Notes: generated from the letters alone by a model not told the origin. A stretch of DNA of 64,000 nucleotides from Opitutaceae bacterium (GCA_016711225.1 JADJTK010000018.1:1-64000); one strand, 5' to 3'; shown: positions 15,504 to 24,491, numbered from the stretch's first letter. A program made the numbers and translations.

Positions 15504-16693
15504 AGCTCCCGCACCTGAATCGACGGACATTGGCGCTGGGGGGCGTGCTCCTGCCAATGCTTGGCTTGTTTGTCTATGTCGCCCTGCGCTCGGGACCGTT
15601 GGCTCCCGTTCCCGTAACCTCAACTACGGTCAGCCGACTTTCCATCACACCAGCCCTCTATGGCATTGGTACCGTGGAGGCGCGTTACTCCCACAAGATC
15701 GGACCGACCGCCGCAGGGCGGGTCAAAGAGGTTTACGTTCAAGTCGGAGACCGGGTGTCGGCCGGGCAACTGTTGGGTGAAATGGACCCGGTGGACTTCA
15801 CAGAACGGATCGCCGCACAGGAAGCCGCGCAAAAGCGTGCGTCCGCCGGGGTGCTGGCAGCGGAGGCACTGGTTCAAGAGGTCACGGCCCGCCAGGGCTA
15901 TGCCGAAGCTCAGTCCCGTCGTTACGAAAGTCTCCTCCGGACGGGCTCAGTGAGTAATGAAACCGTCGAGACCAAGGTCCAGGAACTCCAAGTGGCCACA
16001 GCCCACCTCGCAACCGCACGAGCGAACCTGGAGGTCGCCCGCCAAGAGTTGGTTCGCATCGGCGCCGACCGCGAGGTTCTGATCCAGCAGAAAGCGAATC
16101 TGCGGCTGATGGCGCCGACCGCTGGATTGGTCACTGTAAGGAACGCCGATCCAGGCACTACAGTGGTGGCCGGACAACCAGTGGTGGAACTGATCGATCC
16201 GACAAGCCTGTGGGTCAATGTACGTATCGAGCAACTCCGCGCCACAGGCCTGCGTGCGGACCTGCCCGCCCGGATCGTGCTGCGCTCTCAAGCGGGCCGC
16301 ACTATCCCCGGACAAGTGCTGCGAGTGGAGCCAGTCGCTGATACCGTGACCGAGGAGACCCTCGCCAAGGTGGTCTTCACTACGATACCGGAGCCGTTGC
16401 CTCCGATTGGGGAGTTGGTGGAAGTGACCGTTGCCCTGCCTGCTTTGCCGGCTGCACCCGTGGTGCCCAATGCTAGCGTGCAACGCGTCGGTGGGCGTCT
16501 CGGCGTCTGGCTCATCAAAGGGAACTCCGTCCAATTCGCGCCCGTCAAGATGGGCGCCACCGACCTTGATGGGCGGGTACAGATTCTTGAGGGACTTGAG
16601 CCGGGGGCACAGGTGGTTGTCTATAGCGTACGCTCACTTGGCGCCCATACCCGGGTGAAACTGGTCGAGCGGATGCCGGGAGTATCACCATGA
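15500..16693 (+). CDS. HlyD/MacA-type periplasmic adaptor (membrane fusion protein)
   Basis: 397 residues with a GTG start overlapping the TetR stop. An N-terminal anchor (about residues 9-28) is followed by a lipoyl-like half motif (GRVKEVYVQVGDRVSAGQLLGEMD). A long coiled-coil hairpin rich in Ala/Glu (residues about 100-190) comes next, then the returning lipoyl half (LRLMAPTAGLVTVRNADPGTTV) and beta-barrel domains. It bridges the inner-membrane ABC exporter encoded next to an outer-membrane channel not found here. Substrate unknown. Confidence 0.9.
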   Translation: MKLPHLNRRTLALGGVLLPMLGLFVYVALRSGPLAPVPVTSTTVSRLSITPALYGIGTVEARYSHKIGPTAAGRVKEVYVQVGDRVSAGQLLGEMDPVDFTERIAAQEAAQKRASAGVLAAEALVQEVTARQGYAEAQSRRYESLLRTGSVSNETVETKVQELQVATAHLATARANLEVARQELVRIGADREVLIQQKANLRLMAPTAGLVTVRNADPGTTVVAGQPVVELIDPTSLWVNVRIEQLRATGLRADLPARIVLRSQAGRTIPGQVLRVEPVADTVTEETLAKVVFTTIPEPLPPIGELVEVTVALPALPAAPVVPNASVQRVGGRLGVWLIKGNSVQFAPVKMGATDLDGRVQILEGLEPGAQVVVYSVRSLGAHTRVKLVERMPGVSP

Positions 16694-17892
16694 TCAGTTT
16701 GGCCGGACGCGACATTCTGCATTCGTGGGGCAAGTTTGTCTTCACCGGTGTGGGGCTGGGCTTGTTGATCGGCGTCACGCTGACCATGGCGGGCGTTTAT
16801 CGCGGCATGGTGGACGATGGGAAAGCCCTGCTCGACAACAGCGGCGCCGACCTATGGGTGGTACAGAAAGATACGCTCGGGCCTTATGCCGAGCCATCCA
16901 GCCTGTATGATGATGTGTATCGCGGTATCCTCGGCATGCCCGGCGTCGCTCGGGCGGCCAACGTGACCTACCTTACAATGCAGGTGCGGCACGGCGATAC
17001 GGACGTGCGCTCCATGGTTGTGGGGGTAGTGCCAGGTGGGCCCGGGGAACCCGGGCAACCCGGCTATTTGATCGCCGGGCGACAAATCACCCGCGGGCAC
17101 TACGAAGCCGTGGCCGACGTGGCGACCAAGTTTCGGCTCGGCGAACAAATTCACATTCGTCGCAATATCTACACGGTGGTCGGGCTGACTCGCCGTATGG
17201 TTTCCTCCAGCGGCGATCCGATGGTTTTTGTCGCGCTGAAAGACGCCCAGGCGGCGCAGTTTCTTAAGGATAACGACGCCATCGTTCATCAGCGGCGGCG
17301 CACGACGGACAATCCGATCTTCAACCGGCCCGGCGTGCCCGGTTTGCTCGATTCGGTCATCACGTCACAAAGCATCAATACATCCGTCAACGCGGTGCTG
17401 GTGCAAATCCTCCCGGGCTTTTCCCCGGAGGAAGTAGCCGAGCCCATTCGCCGCTGGAAACGGCTTCAAGTCTATACCCGAGCGCAGATGGAGGACCTCC
17501 TGATCCGCAAGCTGATCGCAACCTCGGCCAAACAGATCGGCATGTTTCTGGCGATCCTGGCCGTCGTGAGCGCCGCGATTGTTGCCTTCATCATCTATAC
17601 GCTGACCCTGGGAAAAATCCGCGAGATTGCGGTGCTGAAATTGATCGGTACCAAGAACCGCACCATCGCCGGGATGATCATGCAGCAGGCGGTGGGTCTC
17701 GGCATAATTGGCTTCGTGGTGGGGAAAATCGCGGCCACCATCTGGGCGCCTTTTTTCCCAAAATACGTCCTGCTCGAACCGGTCGATGCGGCTTGGGGAT
17801 TTCTTGCGCTGATGGTAATCTGTGTGCTGGCCAGCGTATTGGCCATCCGTGCCGCTCTCAAAGTGGATCCAGCGGAGGCAATTGGAGGCTAA
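16690..17892 (+). CDS. MacB/FtsX-type ABC transporter permease
   Basis: 400 residues, ATGA-coupled to the adaptor. One N-terminal helix (about 14-32) precedes a large periplasmic domain. Three C-terminal helices follow (FLAILAVVSAAIVAFIIYTL, AGMIMQQAVGLGIIGFVVG, FLALMVICVLASVLAI), the layout of FtsX-like permeases in DevC/MacB mechanotransmission exporters. It works with the ATPase immediately downstream. Confidence 0.9.
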   Translation: MISLAGRDILHSWGKFVFTGVGLGLLIGVTLTMAGVYRGMVDDGKALLDNSGADLWVVQKDTLGPYAEPSSLYDDVYRGILGMPGVARAANVTYLTMQVRHGDTDVRSMVVGVVPGGPGEPGQPGYLIAGRQITRGHYEAVADVATKFRLGEQIHIRRNIYTVVGLTRRMVSSSGDPMVFVALKDAQAAQFLKDNDAIVHQRRRTTDNPIFNRPGVPGLLDSVITSQSINTSVNAVLVQILPGFSPEEVAEPIRRWKRLQVYTRAQMEDLLIRKLIATSAKQIGMFLAILAVVSAAIVAFIIYTLTLGKIREIAVLKLIGTKNRTIAGMIMQQAVGLGIIGFVVGKIAATIWAPFFPKYVLLEPVDAAWGFLALMVICVLASVLAIRAALKVDPAEAIGG

Positions 17893-17893
17893 T

Positions 17894-18631
17894 ATGCATT
17901 GGCTCGGCATCAAGATTGAGGGTTTACGCAAACGCTACGGCGAGGGGGATACCGCCGTCGATGCACTCAAGGGCGTGGACATGCGAGTCGCTCCGGGCGA
18001 AGTCGTCGGGCTTGTCGGTCCCTCGGGCTCCGGCAAAACCACCCTGCTCAAGTGCCTCGGTGCGGTCATCGAGCCGACCGCCGGGCGCATGTCCCTGGGC
18101 GAAGAAGTAATTTACGACCAAGGTTGGAAAATCCCCGATCTGCGCGAGCTACGACGGGACAAGATCGGTTTCGTGTTTCAGGCGCCCTATTTGATCCCGT
18201 TTCTCGACGTCACAGACAACGTCGCCCTGCTGCCCATGCTGGCCGGAGTGCCCAATGAGGAAGCCCGGAAGCGGGCCGTGGAACTGCTCGAAGCGCTCGA
18301 TGTCGCGCATCGCGCCAAAGCCATGCCGTCGCAACTCTCCGGTGGCGAGCAGCAGCGCGTTTCCATCGCCCGGGCCCTTGTTAACCGGCCTCCGGTCGTG
18401 CTCGCCGATGAGCCGACCGCCCCGCTCGACAGCGAGCGGGCACTGGCAGTGATCCGCATCCTCAATGACATGGCCCGCCGCTTCGAGACCGCTGTCATCG
18501 TGGTGACGCATGACGAGAAGATCATCCCCACCTTCAAGCGCATCTACCACATCCGCGACGGGGTGACCTACGAGGAGGCCGGAGAAGGCCGGGGGTTTGA
18601 ACCGGCTCCGGACAGATTCGCCGCCAAGTGA
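17894..18631 (+). CDS. MacB/LolD-type ABC transporter ATPase
   Basis: The ATG at 17894 starts one base after the permease stop codon; 245 residues. Walker A GPSGSGKTT (42-50), Q-loop Gln96, signature LSGGEQQRVS (148-157), Walker B VVLADE (168-173) and D-loop PLDS are all present, followed by the switch His in VVTHDE. All catalytic residues look intact. It energises the FtsX-type permease. The last about 60 codons are duplicated at 39382-39558 as a fragment. Confidence 0.95.
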   Translation: MHWLGIKIEGLRKRYGEGDTAVDALKGVDMRVAPGEVVGLVGPSGSGKTTLLKCLGAVIEPTAGRMSLGEEVIYDQGWKIPDLRELRRDKIGFVFQAPYLIPFLDVTDNVALLPMLAGVPNEEARKRAVELLEALDVAHRAKAMPSQLSGGEQQRVSIARALVNRPPVVLADEPTAPLDSERALAVIRILNDMARRFETAVIVVTHDEKIIPTFKRIYHIRDGVTYEEAGEGRGFEPAPDRFAAK

Positions 18632-19190
18632 AACTTTTCTCGGACGTCGTCCTCGTCACCGACCGTGCCACGTTCGAATCCAGCACCGCATCCGCTCCAA
18701 GCGGGCGGAGCCCGAGGCGTGAGGCGGATCGTTGCGCTCCGATCCCCTGAGATTGGCGGGCGCTTTGTCGCCGTAGCCCAAGCACAGCAGAAGCAGTGAG
18801 CCGGACAGCCTCCAGCCGAACCCACGACTCGGAGGGCGGCAGTCTAGTCGTCCTGCGTGCACGACCACTCTCCGTCGCGACAATGCCACCGCCGGTTGGC
18901 CAACGTCGGGGGTGATGCCTCCGTTGCGCCATGCCCGCCGGTCCACCCGATCAGTCGCCGCACCGCGAGGCCCAGCTCGCGTACCGGTTCGGCGTGGCAT
19001 GGGTCTTCCTCCTGGTCGGCGCCTCGGTCGGCGCGTTGTTGCGCCTCGTGGCCCTCGCCCCGCAGCGGGCGTCGTCCCAGGCCTGTTCGGCGCGCTCACT
19101 CTGATCTAGGCCACCTTGCGCACGCGCCCCCCCCGGATGTAGGCGCGCAACACTCCCGACTACTCGCCACGCGGGCCAATCGCGCCGTCC
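18632..19190 (+). pseudogene. internally deleted copy of the oxidase-like gene at 39860-41095
   Basis: From the ATG at 18931 the sequence matches the N-terminus of the intact gene at 39860 (PDQSPHREAQLAYRFGVAWVFLLVGASVGALLRLVALAPQ). The frame then breaks near 19070. After about 20 bases it resumes with the last about 50 bases of that gene plus its 3' flank (GCGCTCACTCTGATCT and following). About 1 kb of coding sequence is missing. The upstream noncoding stretch 18632-18930 also matches 39560-39859. It is therefore a dead paralogue behind the exporter operon. Confidence 0.85.
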
Positions 19191-19353
19191 ACCGGCGCCG
19201 ACTCCTCCCCCCCCTCCGTTCGCGGCCAGCGCCGCTACTCCGCCTCCGTCCCTCCGCGCCGTGGGCAACCGCCGAAGAGGAGCCAATGATAGCAGTTCGC
19301 GAGAGAGTGTGTCGGCCTCTATTGTCGCGCGGAGTTGGTTCGGTACGGCCCCA

Positions 19354-19989
19354 CTACTTGTGTGGATGCGCGGCCGGAGGACTGGCAGCGGTTTCGGGAA
19401 AGTGCCCCGCGGCCTCGCTCGCAGCCGAATCATGGATACTCTTTACGTAGTGGGTATACTCCACGTAGGCCTTCACAAACCCGCGCCCCGCTTGCACGTT
19501 GTTCTTGTCGAATTTCTTCTTGGCCAGCGTATTCTTGAATAGATCACGAACTCCGCGCTCGGTTTTGGCGGAAAGCAGTTTCAACACCGGCTCGACATCT
19601 GCGGTGGCCAGCGCCTTGTCAGTCGCGGGGATGGACGGACCAAAATCGGTGCCCGCGGGTTTGAGGCCGGTGTAAGGAGCACCTTCACCGGCGCGATGAA
19701 TGCGCACCAGCGTCTCGAAAAAGTACATGTCGGCCAGTTCGCGTGCTTCCGGATTGAGCTTGCGCACGGCGAGCGTCCGCTCGAACGCGTGCGTGATCGC
19801 GTCGTCGTCGTCCGGCTGCACCCAGATGAGGACGAGGTTGACGTTGTTTTCGCTCAGCGCCGCTCTCGCGGCGTGGACGACCGGCCCATCCAGGCTGTCG
19901 CAATGGGCTTGGGCGGTTTGAGAGGTACCGAATACGGCCGCAAGCAGAGCTAGGGCAGCGAAAGTCACTTTTAGGTTCTTGTTATACAT
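19354..19989 (-). CDS. DUF6448 family secreted protein
   Basis: 211 residues with a clear Sec signal peptide ending near ...SQTAQA/HCD. The mature N-terminus HCDSLDGPVVHAARAAL is followed by VNLVLIWVQPDDDDAITHAFERTLAVRKLN and ELADMYFFETLVRIHRAGEGAPYTGLKPAG, the conserved DUF6448 stretches. The C-terminus is His/Pro rich (AAHPHK). Function of the family is unknown; conserved Cys/His/Asp suggest metal binding. It is 7 bases downstream of a cupin gene in the same operon. Confidence 0.85.
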   Translation of the reverse strand: MYNKNLKVTFAALALLAAVFGTSQTAQAHCDSLDGPVVHAARAALSENNVNLVLIWVQPDDDDAITHAFERTLAVRKLNPEARELADMYFFETLVRIHRAGEGAPYTGLKPAGTDFGPSIPATDKALATADVEPVLKLLSAKTERGVRDLFKNTLAKKKFDKNNVQAGRGFVKAYVEYTHYVKSIHDSAASEAAGHFPETAASPPAAHPHK

Positions 19990-19996
19990 GATGCGG

Positions 19997-20377
19997 TTAT
20001 TTGTGATCGGGGGGTTCAGTTTTTGAGCGAATCATCGTGAGAATCATTTTGAACCGCTTGATCGCCTTGAGCGCGTGTAATTGGCGGGCGGAAATAAGAA
20101 TCATATCGCCGCTATGCAAGCGGTGCGGGTTGCCAGCGATTCTGACTTCAGCCTCGCCTTCGAGCACTTGAACCAGCGCGTCGAACGGGGCCATGTGCTC
20201 GCTCAGACCCTGACCTTCGTCGAAGGCGAAGATCGTCACGGTGCCGGTGGGCCGTTTGACAACCTCGCGGCTGACAACCGCACCGTCCTGGTAATTGACG
20301 AGTTCGAGGATTGGCAGGACCTGCGCACCGGGGAGCTCTCGGGGACTAGAAGGGCCCTTGGCCTCATGTTGAGTCAT
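19997..20377 (-). CDS. cupin-domain protein
   Basis: The start at 20377 (MTQHEAKG) is preferred; an in-frame ATG at 20389 is possible. About 126 residues with one cupin barrel: motif 1 around GLSEHMAPFDALVQVLEGEAEVRIAG and motif 2 around LHSGDMILISARQLHALKA. The metal-binding His and Glu are partly kept. Small cupins of this kind often bind a metal and act as sensors or isomerases; no substrate is evident. It forms a two-gene leftward operon with DUF6448. Confidence 0.85.
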   Translation of the reverse strand: MTQHEAKGPSSPRELPGAQVLPILELVNYQDGAVVSREVVKRPTGTVTIFAFDEGQGLSEHMAPFDALVQVLEGEAEVRIAGNPHRLHSGDMILISARQLHALKAIKRFKMILTMIRSKTEPPDHK

Positions 20378-20468
20378 TAACAATACCATACGCCGGGGCG
20401 GCCTGCATGGCTACGGGGTATAGACCCACCGTGAACCAAGCGTCGGCAACGGACGCAAACACGGCATC

Positions 20469-21420
20469 TTGTCGCGCCACCGGACTACAGTTCAAGGTTC
20501 CACGCCGAGTCTCAGCGCCGCGGGCAACCTAGCTGCGCTTTGCCTCGGCGTGAACGCGGCGCGCAAGATCGAACTGATTTGGACGGCTTACGTGAACGGC
20601 GGAAACAAGGAACGGCTCGCCATGGTGGACGCCCAGTCGCTGGTTGTGCTCACCCCGGAATCGATCAGCGGTCGGCGCAATGCCTACGTCGCGAAGGCCG
20701 GCACGGATCCCGTTGAGCGGAAATCAGCGGAACGCTCCGCCGCCACCGTCCTGCGAGGCTCGCGTGCCCTCTTCTCCGCTGATGGCGTCGCCATGCTGAA
20801 ATTCTCACTACCGCCCGATCCGTTTGCCGGCGTAAAGCTGAAGGACCCCAGCCCACAGCGGTACCAATCCGCCGTCAACCCCGAGTGGCTACTCCTCTGC
20901 GCCGAAAGCGAACTTCGACAACAGCACGCCCAACAGTACCTCGCGTTGGTTCTTTGCCTCTGGGACGGACTCCGTCGCAAAGAAGCCGACACACTGACCT
21001 GGGCACAGATCGATTTCGCCGCCGGCCAAATCCACATTCGCCGCACACAGTATTTCGAGCCGAAGACGGAGGAGAGCCAGCGCGTCGTCGACCTCGCACC
21101 CGCGGTCCTCGACATCCTGCGCGGTTTCAAAGAAGGCAGCCAATCGGAGTTCGTGTTGGAGGGCGGCGATGCCAATCCGGCCGCAACCTACGACTACCAC
21201 CGGGCCGACTGCACTGGGCGCGAGCTGCACGCATGGCTCAAGAGTCATGGCGTCCTCCAACAGGAGGCAGATCGCTCGTGGCTACCTCGTTCGGGATCGA
21301 GGCCGCCCGCCAACATCTCGGCTATCGAGACATCCGCACGACCTCGGCCCACTAAGTCGAAAAGCGACGCCGGTTCAAAGTACAACTCCCCGCCAAAAAC
21401 GCCACCGCCGGGTCGTTGGA
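20469..21420 (+). pseudogene. tyrosine recombinase (integrase), inactivated
   Basis: One frame from 20469 encodes an N-terminal region and the first catalytic box (LVLCLWDGLRRKEADTLTW, with the catalytic Arg). It also encodes RVVDLAPAVLDILRGF and HAWLKSHGV. After about 21260 the homologous sequence switches frame (SFGIEAARQHLGYRDIRTTSAH) and the H-x-x-R box is missing or shortened. The codon at the catalytic tyrosine position is TAA, followed by VEKRRRFKVQLP in the same frame. The enzyme cannot work as sequenced. It marks an old integration event beside the molybdenum cofactor genes. Confidence 0.8.
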
Positions 21421-21519
21421 GCCTCGCGAACGTGAGTGAGTGATCGAAGAAACATCACTTGTACGACCGCGCGAGCATCGCACCTCTCCTCGCGAGGGAC
21501 ACACTGCGTTCCCACACCT

Positions 21520-22137
21520 TCAAAGAGGGGCGCGATCGCCGTGCACGTGGCCAGTTGTCCCTCGCGGAAGATCAATCGGCGTATTCCAATTCACGAAAAG
21601 GCCCTCCTCGTTCGTCGAGATAGCCCACGCGCGCAAGCGGCCCCGGCCCACCTGCTGCTCCACGAAAGCGTGGAGCGCCCGGCGCCCCTCGCTCACGGCT
21701 CGGCTCGCGTCCAGCGCCAACTCCTTGGGGTAAACCGCCGCAGTCGGCTCCCAACCACGCGCGGTCCGCGGCACCACGCCAAGTCCCGCGCGGCACTCCC
21801 GCAGAAGGCGCAGGAGGAACTCCCGGGTCAGCATCGGCATGTCGACGGCGAGCAACAGAACCTGCGCGCTTCGCGTCGCCGCGAGCACCGTCGCCAAACC
21901 GCCCAGCGGCCCCTGCCCCGGTGGCGCATCGGGCAACCCGTGGGCGTTCAACTCGCCAAGCTCCGCCGGCGTGCGGCCCACGACAAAAACAGTCTGCGGC
22001 CCCAACGACCACGCGAGCTCAACTTGCCGCGCCAACAACGTCCGTCCCTCGAATACCAGCAGCGTCTTGTCGCACCCCATCCGTGTCGAACGTCCGCCAG
22101 CCAGGATCGCCACATCGAAACCTGCGTCAGCCGACAT
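21520..22137 (-). CDS. mobA: molybdenum cofactor guanylyltransferase MobA
   Basis: 205 residues. The N-terminal nucleotide-binding loop LAGGRSTRMGCDK (about 12-24) is diagnostic, followed by the PPGQGPLGGLATVL segment and VDMPMLTREFL with the metal-binding Asp. MobA joins GMP to Mo-molybdopterin to make MGD, required by both NapA and the NarG-like enzyme in this window. It overlaps the MOSC gene by 11 bases and is the last gene of the leftward mo operon. Confidence 0.9.
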   Translation of the reverse strand: MSADAGFDVAILAGGRSTRMGCDKTLLVFEGRTLLARQVELAWSLGPQTVFVVGRTPAELGELNAHGLPDAPPGQGPLGGLATVLAATRSAQVLLLAVDMPMLTREFLLRLLRECRAGLGVVPRTARGWEPTAAVYPKELALDASRAVSEGRRALHAFVEQQVGRGRLRAWAISTNEEGLFVNWNTPIDLPRGTTGHVHGDRAPL

Positions 22138-22639
22138 GAAGGACTCCCTCCCCTCGTTTCAATACCCCGTCGCTGAGGATCCGCGCGCGCAGCCCGCCGC
22201 GGCCTTTGAGCCATTCGAAGGCGCCCGGAGCCACCGCCTGGTCCATCCACTCGCACGGGCGGCACTCCTCCGCTCCGCTGAACCGCACGCCCTGCAGTTC
22301 AAACTCGCGGCCGACCAGCGCCAGCACATCGACGCCGCTCGTAAACACGTTGCGCCGCAGCACGACCGGTTCCCGCTCCGCCGCGCCAAGCGTGGCCACC
22401 AGCGCCTCAAAGGTCTCCAGCGCGAAGAAGGTGATCTGCCCCTTGTAGTCCTCCTTGTAGTCAAAGAATCGATCTCCACGCAGCCCGCGCCCGGCCACGC
22501 ACGAGACCGCGTCGACCTCGTTGATCGGTTCGACGCCCGCCGGGCCGCCCTTGTGGCCAAAATAGTTGTGTCCGGGCGAGAGCATCAACCGCTCAATTCG
22601 AACCCCGAGCCCCACTCCGTTTTCGATCTTATTGTTCAT
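22127..22639 (-). CDS. MOSC-domain protein
   Basis: 170 residues from the ATG at 22639; a longer frame upstream lies in the fusion gene. MOSC features are seen: an early basic strand, AVSCVAGRGLRGDRFFDY, RRNVFTSGVDVLALVGREFELQG, and the conserved cysteine in EECRPCEWMDQAV. Stand-alone MOSC proteins bind molybdenum cofactor and may transfer or sulfurate it. Position in the mo operon between mobA and the moaE fusion supports a late step in cofactor handling. Confidence 0.9.
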   Translation of the reverse strand: MNNKIENGVGLGVRIERLMLSPGHNYFGHKGGPAGVEPINEVDAVSCVAGRGLRGDRFFDYKEDYKGQITFFALETFEALVATLGAAEREPVVLRRNVFTSGVDVLALVGREFELQGVRFSGAEECRPCEWMDQAVAPGAFEWLKGRGGLRARILSDGVLKRGEGVLHVG

Positions 22640-24129
22640 GGGAAATTCTCCGGGGCCAGCGCCCAGACCGCAGCGAGGCCCTCCGCCCGCAGTTCCCGGG
22701 CCACCGCAGCACTGCGCACACCATGCGCGCACACCACCAGCGTCGGCCGCCGGGATGCCACAGCCCGGAGCTCGGCCCACGGCATTCCGGCCGCGTCCAC
22801 CACCGCATGGCGGGCAAACTCGGCGCTCAGCGGAGCGCCCTCGAGATTCAGAACCTGCCACTCGCCACCGCAACCTTCGAGCTCAGCGGTCGCGAGAAAA
22901 AGCCCAGCCCTGTCCGCCGGCCGCAACACTCCTCCGTCCGGAACGCACGCCCCTCCGCCGCACACGGGACACCCCGGCTGCGCCGAACGCGAGACCGCAA
23001 GCGTCGTGTAGTCGAGCCAACTGACGAACAGAGTCTGCGTGGCCGAAGCAACCGACAACCCGGCGATCAACCGGATTGCCTCCGTCGCCTGCACCAACCC
23101 GAGCGCGTTCACCGCCGGGCCAAACACTGCACCACCCTGGCAGTCGCCCACCGCCGCCAGTTCGCCAACCGAGCGGCCGGGCCAGAGGCAGTGCAGGCAG
23201 CCGCCCTCCGGAGCGAGGCCGAACGTATTCACCGTCCCCTCCCATCCGATCACCGCCGCCTGCACCAGCGGCACGCCGAGCTCGCGGCCGACATCATGAA
23301 GAAGAAACCGAACGGCGAACTGGTCCGTGCAGTCCAACACAAGCGTGCGCCCCGCGATGCGGGCCCGGGCATTACTTTCCTGCAACGCGCCGACCACGCC
23401 CTCGATCGCCACGAAAGGATTACGCGCTCGCAACCGCGCTTCGGCCGTCGCCGCCTTGGCCAGGCCGACATCCTCTGCGGAGTAGAGGGATTGCCGGGGC
23501 AGATTCGAGACCTCGACCAAACCCGGATCAATCACGGTGAGCCGCCCCACCCCGGCCGCCACCAGCGCATCGGCCGCCGCGCACCCCAGACCGCCCGCGC
23601 CGACCACCAGCACGTTGGCCGCAGCAAGCCGTACCTGCGCCTCCGGGCCAAACTCCGGGAGCCGCGTCTGCCGTGCGTGGTATTCGTCGCGCCGAACCGC
23701 CGGGTTGTGCTCCTGCGTGCAGTCGACCCACTCCGATCCGCCCTCCACGAAATGCTCCTTCTTCCACACCGGCAACCGGCGCTTCAGCTCTTCGATCACC
23801 GAGCGACACGCCGCGAAGGCCGCCGCCCTGTGCCCGGCCGCCGCGCCGATCCACACCGCCAACTCGCCGACCTCGGCGACGCCGCTGCGATGCACACACA
23901 GGACCGCGCACCCGGGAAACCGCACTGCGGCCTCCTCGACGATCGCCTGGCCCTCGGTCTGCGCCATCTCGGGAAACACCTCGTACTCCAGCCGCCGCAC
24001 CGCGCGGCCGCGGTGCTCGTTGCGGACCCAGCCCTCAAATACGGTCAACGCCCCCGCTCCCGGCCGGGCCAGCCGCGCACGCAATGAGGCGGAATCGATC
24101 GGCGCGGCGCTGAGTTCGAAGGCGGTCAT
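22636..24129 (-). CDS. MoaE-MoeB-rhodanese three-domain fusion
   Basis: 497 residues. About 1-140 are MoaE, the large subunit of molybdopterin synthase (FEGWVRNEHRGRAVRRLEYE, active Lys in VWKKEHFVEGG). About 150-385 are a ThiF/MoeB adenylyltransferase with VVGAGGLGCAAADALVAAGVG, a Zn site formed by CLHC and CPVC, and an Arg-finger region. About 395-497 are a rhodanese-like domain with CAHGVRS matching CxxGxRS. The one chain would activate MoaD by adenylation, load sulfur through the rhodanese cysteine and use it for molybdopterin synthesis. MoaD is encoded 3 bases upstream. Confidence 0.9.
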   Translation of the reverse strand: MTAFELSAAPIDSASLRARLARPGAGALTVFEGWVRNEHRGRAVRRLEYEVFPEMAQTEGQAIVEEAAVRFPGCAVLCVHRSGVAEVGELAVWIGAAAGHRAAAFAACRSVIEELKRRLPVWKKEHFVEGGSEWVDCTQEHNPAVRRDEYHARQTRLPEFGPEAQVRLAAANVLVVGAGGLGCAAADALVAAGVGRLTVIDPGLVEVSNLPRQSLYSAEDVGLAKAATAEARLRARNPFVAIEGVVGALQESNARARIAGRTLVLDCTDQFAVRFLLHDVGRELGVPLVQAAVIGWEGTVNTFGLAPEGGCLHCLWPGRSVGELAAVGDCQGGAVFGPAVNALGLVQATEAIRLIAGLSVASATQTLFVSWLDYTTLAVSRSAQPGCPVCGGGACVPDGGVLRPADRAGLFLATAELEGCGGEWQVLNLEGAPLSAEFARHAVVDAAGMPWAELRAVASRRPTLVVCAHGVRSAAVARELRAEGLAAVWALAPENFP

Positions 24130-24132
24130 CGT

Positions 24133-24399
24133 TCATCCGCCCGCCACCGGGGGCACAAAGACCACCCGGTCGCCATCGCGCAGCGGCGTGTCCATCTCGA
24201 CATATCGCTCGTTGACCACCGCCCGCAGCAACTCCGGCCGCCACTGCAACCCATGCCGGGCGGCCAGTTCCACAAAAAGCTCGCCCGGTGTGCGCGCGGC
24301 GCTGGTGACCGATTCCCGGGCACAACCGACCCGCTCCCGCAGCACAGCGAAATAGCGTACCAGGTACGTCTTGGGCTGGTTGTGGTTCGCGGACGACAT
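24133..24399 (-). CDS. moaD: molybdopterin synthase sulfur-carrier subunit MoaD
   Basis: 88 residues from the ATG at 24399 (another ATG lies further upstream in frame). A ubiquitin-like fold pattern begins KTYLVRYFAVLRERVG and ends LRDGDRVVFVPPVAGG. The C-terminal Gly-Gly that is thiocarboxylated is present. It is the first gene of the leftward operon moaD, moaE-moeB-rhd, MOSC, mobA. A CCTTGA-N6-TCAAGG palindrome lies about 80 bases upstream of the start. Confidence 0.9.
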   Translation of the reverse strand: MSSANHNQPKTYLVRYFAVLRERVGCARESVTSAARTPGELFVELAARHGLQWRPELLRAVVNERYVEMDTPLRDGDRVVFVPPVAGG

Positions 24400-24473
24400 G
24401 GCTTGAAGGCAGCCCAATGCATTGGGCGCATTGCTCATCGCATCAAGCCCGCGGTGGCGGTTTTCCGCAATTT

Positions 24474-24491
24474 CCTTGAGGTGAATCAAGG
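24474..24491. promoter_or_regulatory. CRP/FNR-type palindrome upstream of moaD
   Basis: CCTTGA-GGTGAA-TCAAGG, 18 bases, equivalent to TTGAG-N4-ATCAA. The arms are identical to those of the site at 38352-38369 before ric. The centre is 83 bases upstream of the moaD ATG. Regulation by an oxygen- or NO-sensing CRP/FNR protein is inference. Confidence 0.6.

Noticed and set aside
18672..18690. GTTCGAATCC, resembling a tRNA T-loop, near 18672 and again near 39601
   Set aside because: The flanking bases do not form the T stem and no acceptor, D or anticodon arm can be folded around it.
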